Of a stretch of DNA of 64,000 nt, positions 63,950 through 64,000 are shown piece after piece. How positions within the stretch are numbered: the stretch's first letter is position 1; the number at the start of each line of letters is the position of its first letter. The stretch spans positions 225,277 to 289,276 of the forward strand of contig NZ_FNQJ01000003.1 in NCBI RefSeq assembly GCF_900107605.1, given 5' to 3'. The notes under the pieces were generated by a model. The model saw only the letters and a program-made list of their open reading frames with translations, was not told the DNA's origin and searched no databases. Made by a program: the position numbers and the translations under genes. The stretch is from Acidovorax soli (GTDB lineage: Bacteria > Pseudomonadota > Gammaproteobacteria > Burkholderiales > Burkholderiaceae_C).

Positions 63950-63981
63950 AAAAAGGGAACGTGTTTCACGTTCCCTTTTTA
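63950..63981 (+). terminator. Terminator after the acyl-CoA dehydrogenase pair
   Basis: AAAAAGGGAACGTG and CACGTTCCCTTTTT pair perfectly around TTT, with T-rich sequence after. It starts 79 bases after the stop. Confidence 0.92.
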
Positions 63982-64000
63982 TTTTGTCGATCCTGCTGCA

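Overview
The window is a stretch of chromosome from a G+C-rich betaproteobacterium, most likely of the family Comamonadaceae (Acidovorax-like). This rests on protein character and on several Burkholderiales-type gene neighbourhoods: polA-DUF2782-thrB, argH-algZ-algR, orn-M48 peptidase-phhB-rsgA, rpsP-rimM-trmD-rplS, trxB/ftsK-lolA-rarA and rpmB-rpmG. Coding density is high and both strands are used. GTG and TTG starts are common. I see no CRISPR array, rRNA, prophage or intact insertion sequence. The only RNA gene I can support is tRNA-Lys(CTT).

Layout. 1-9.1 kb: the 3' end of a LysR regulator, an FMN-dependent alpha-hydroxy-acid dehydrogenase, a membrane-bound PAS/GGDEF diguanylate cyclase, a PBP1C remnant, a Bug-type solute receptor, and argH divergent from an AlgZ/AlgR-type two-component pair. 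9.2-14.8 kb: a ZIP metal transporter, a dienelactone-hydrolase remnant, an NAD-binding epimerase-like protein, a flavodoxin-like protein with two glutathione-transferase-fold genes, and the AzlCD amino-acid exporter. 15-23.2 kb: polA, a small secreted protein, DUF2782, thrB, a membrane protein and phoX behind a clear Pho box. 23.3-29.4 kb: a FUSC membrane protein, a UvrD-type helicase carrying an A+T-rich insert with a cysteine cluster, a small secreted protein, and guaC. 29.5-34.2 kb: a beta-hydroxyacid dehydrogenase, tRNA-Lys, a Bcr/CflA-type MFS exporter and a DEAD-box RNA helicase.

34.5-45.3 kb: orn, an M48 protease, phhB, rsgA, a CobD/CbiB-like membrane protein, a Nudix hydrolase, the ribosomal operon rpsP-rimM-trmD-rplS, a GNAT acetyltransferase, a TM2 protein, and a DUF47-pit phosphate uptake pair also preceded by a Pho box. 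45.5-49.1 kb: livHMGF without a binding protein. 49.4-56.9 kb: rarA, DUF488, a uracil-DNA glycosylase-like gene, lolA, ftsK, trxB, rpmB and rpmG. 57-64 kb: an acyl desaturase, an RsmB-like methyltransferase, DUF1653, purN, a YceH-family gene and a tandem acyl-CoA dehydrogenase pair.

Two themes cut across the genes. First, phoX and DUF47-pit share the same three-heptamer Pho-box geometry and so probably form part of one phosphate-starvation response. Second, short dispersed repeats fill many gaps, and some appear to have been absorbed into coding sequence (lolA signal peptide, rarA, rsgA C terminus, the second acyl-CoA dehydrogenase, DUF488 stop codon). The most unusual single gene is the uvrD-type helicase. 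It carries an insert of about 157 codons of foreign composition with a CxCx2C...C cluster, and a decayed copy of its 3' end lies on the far side of the neighbouring FUSC gene.
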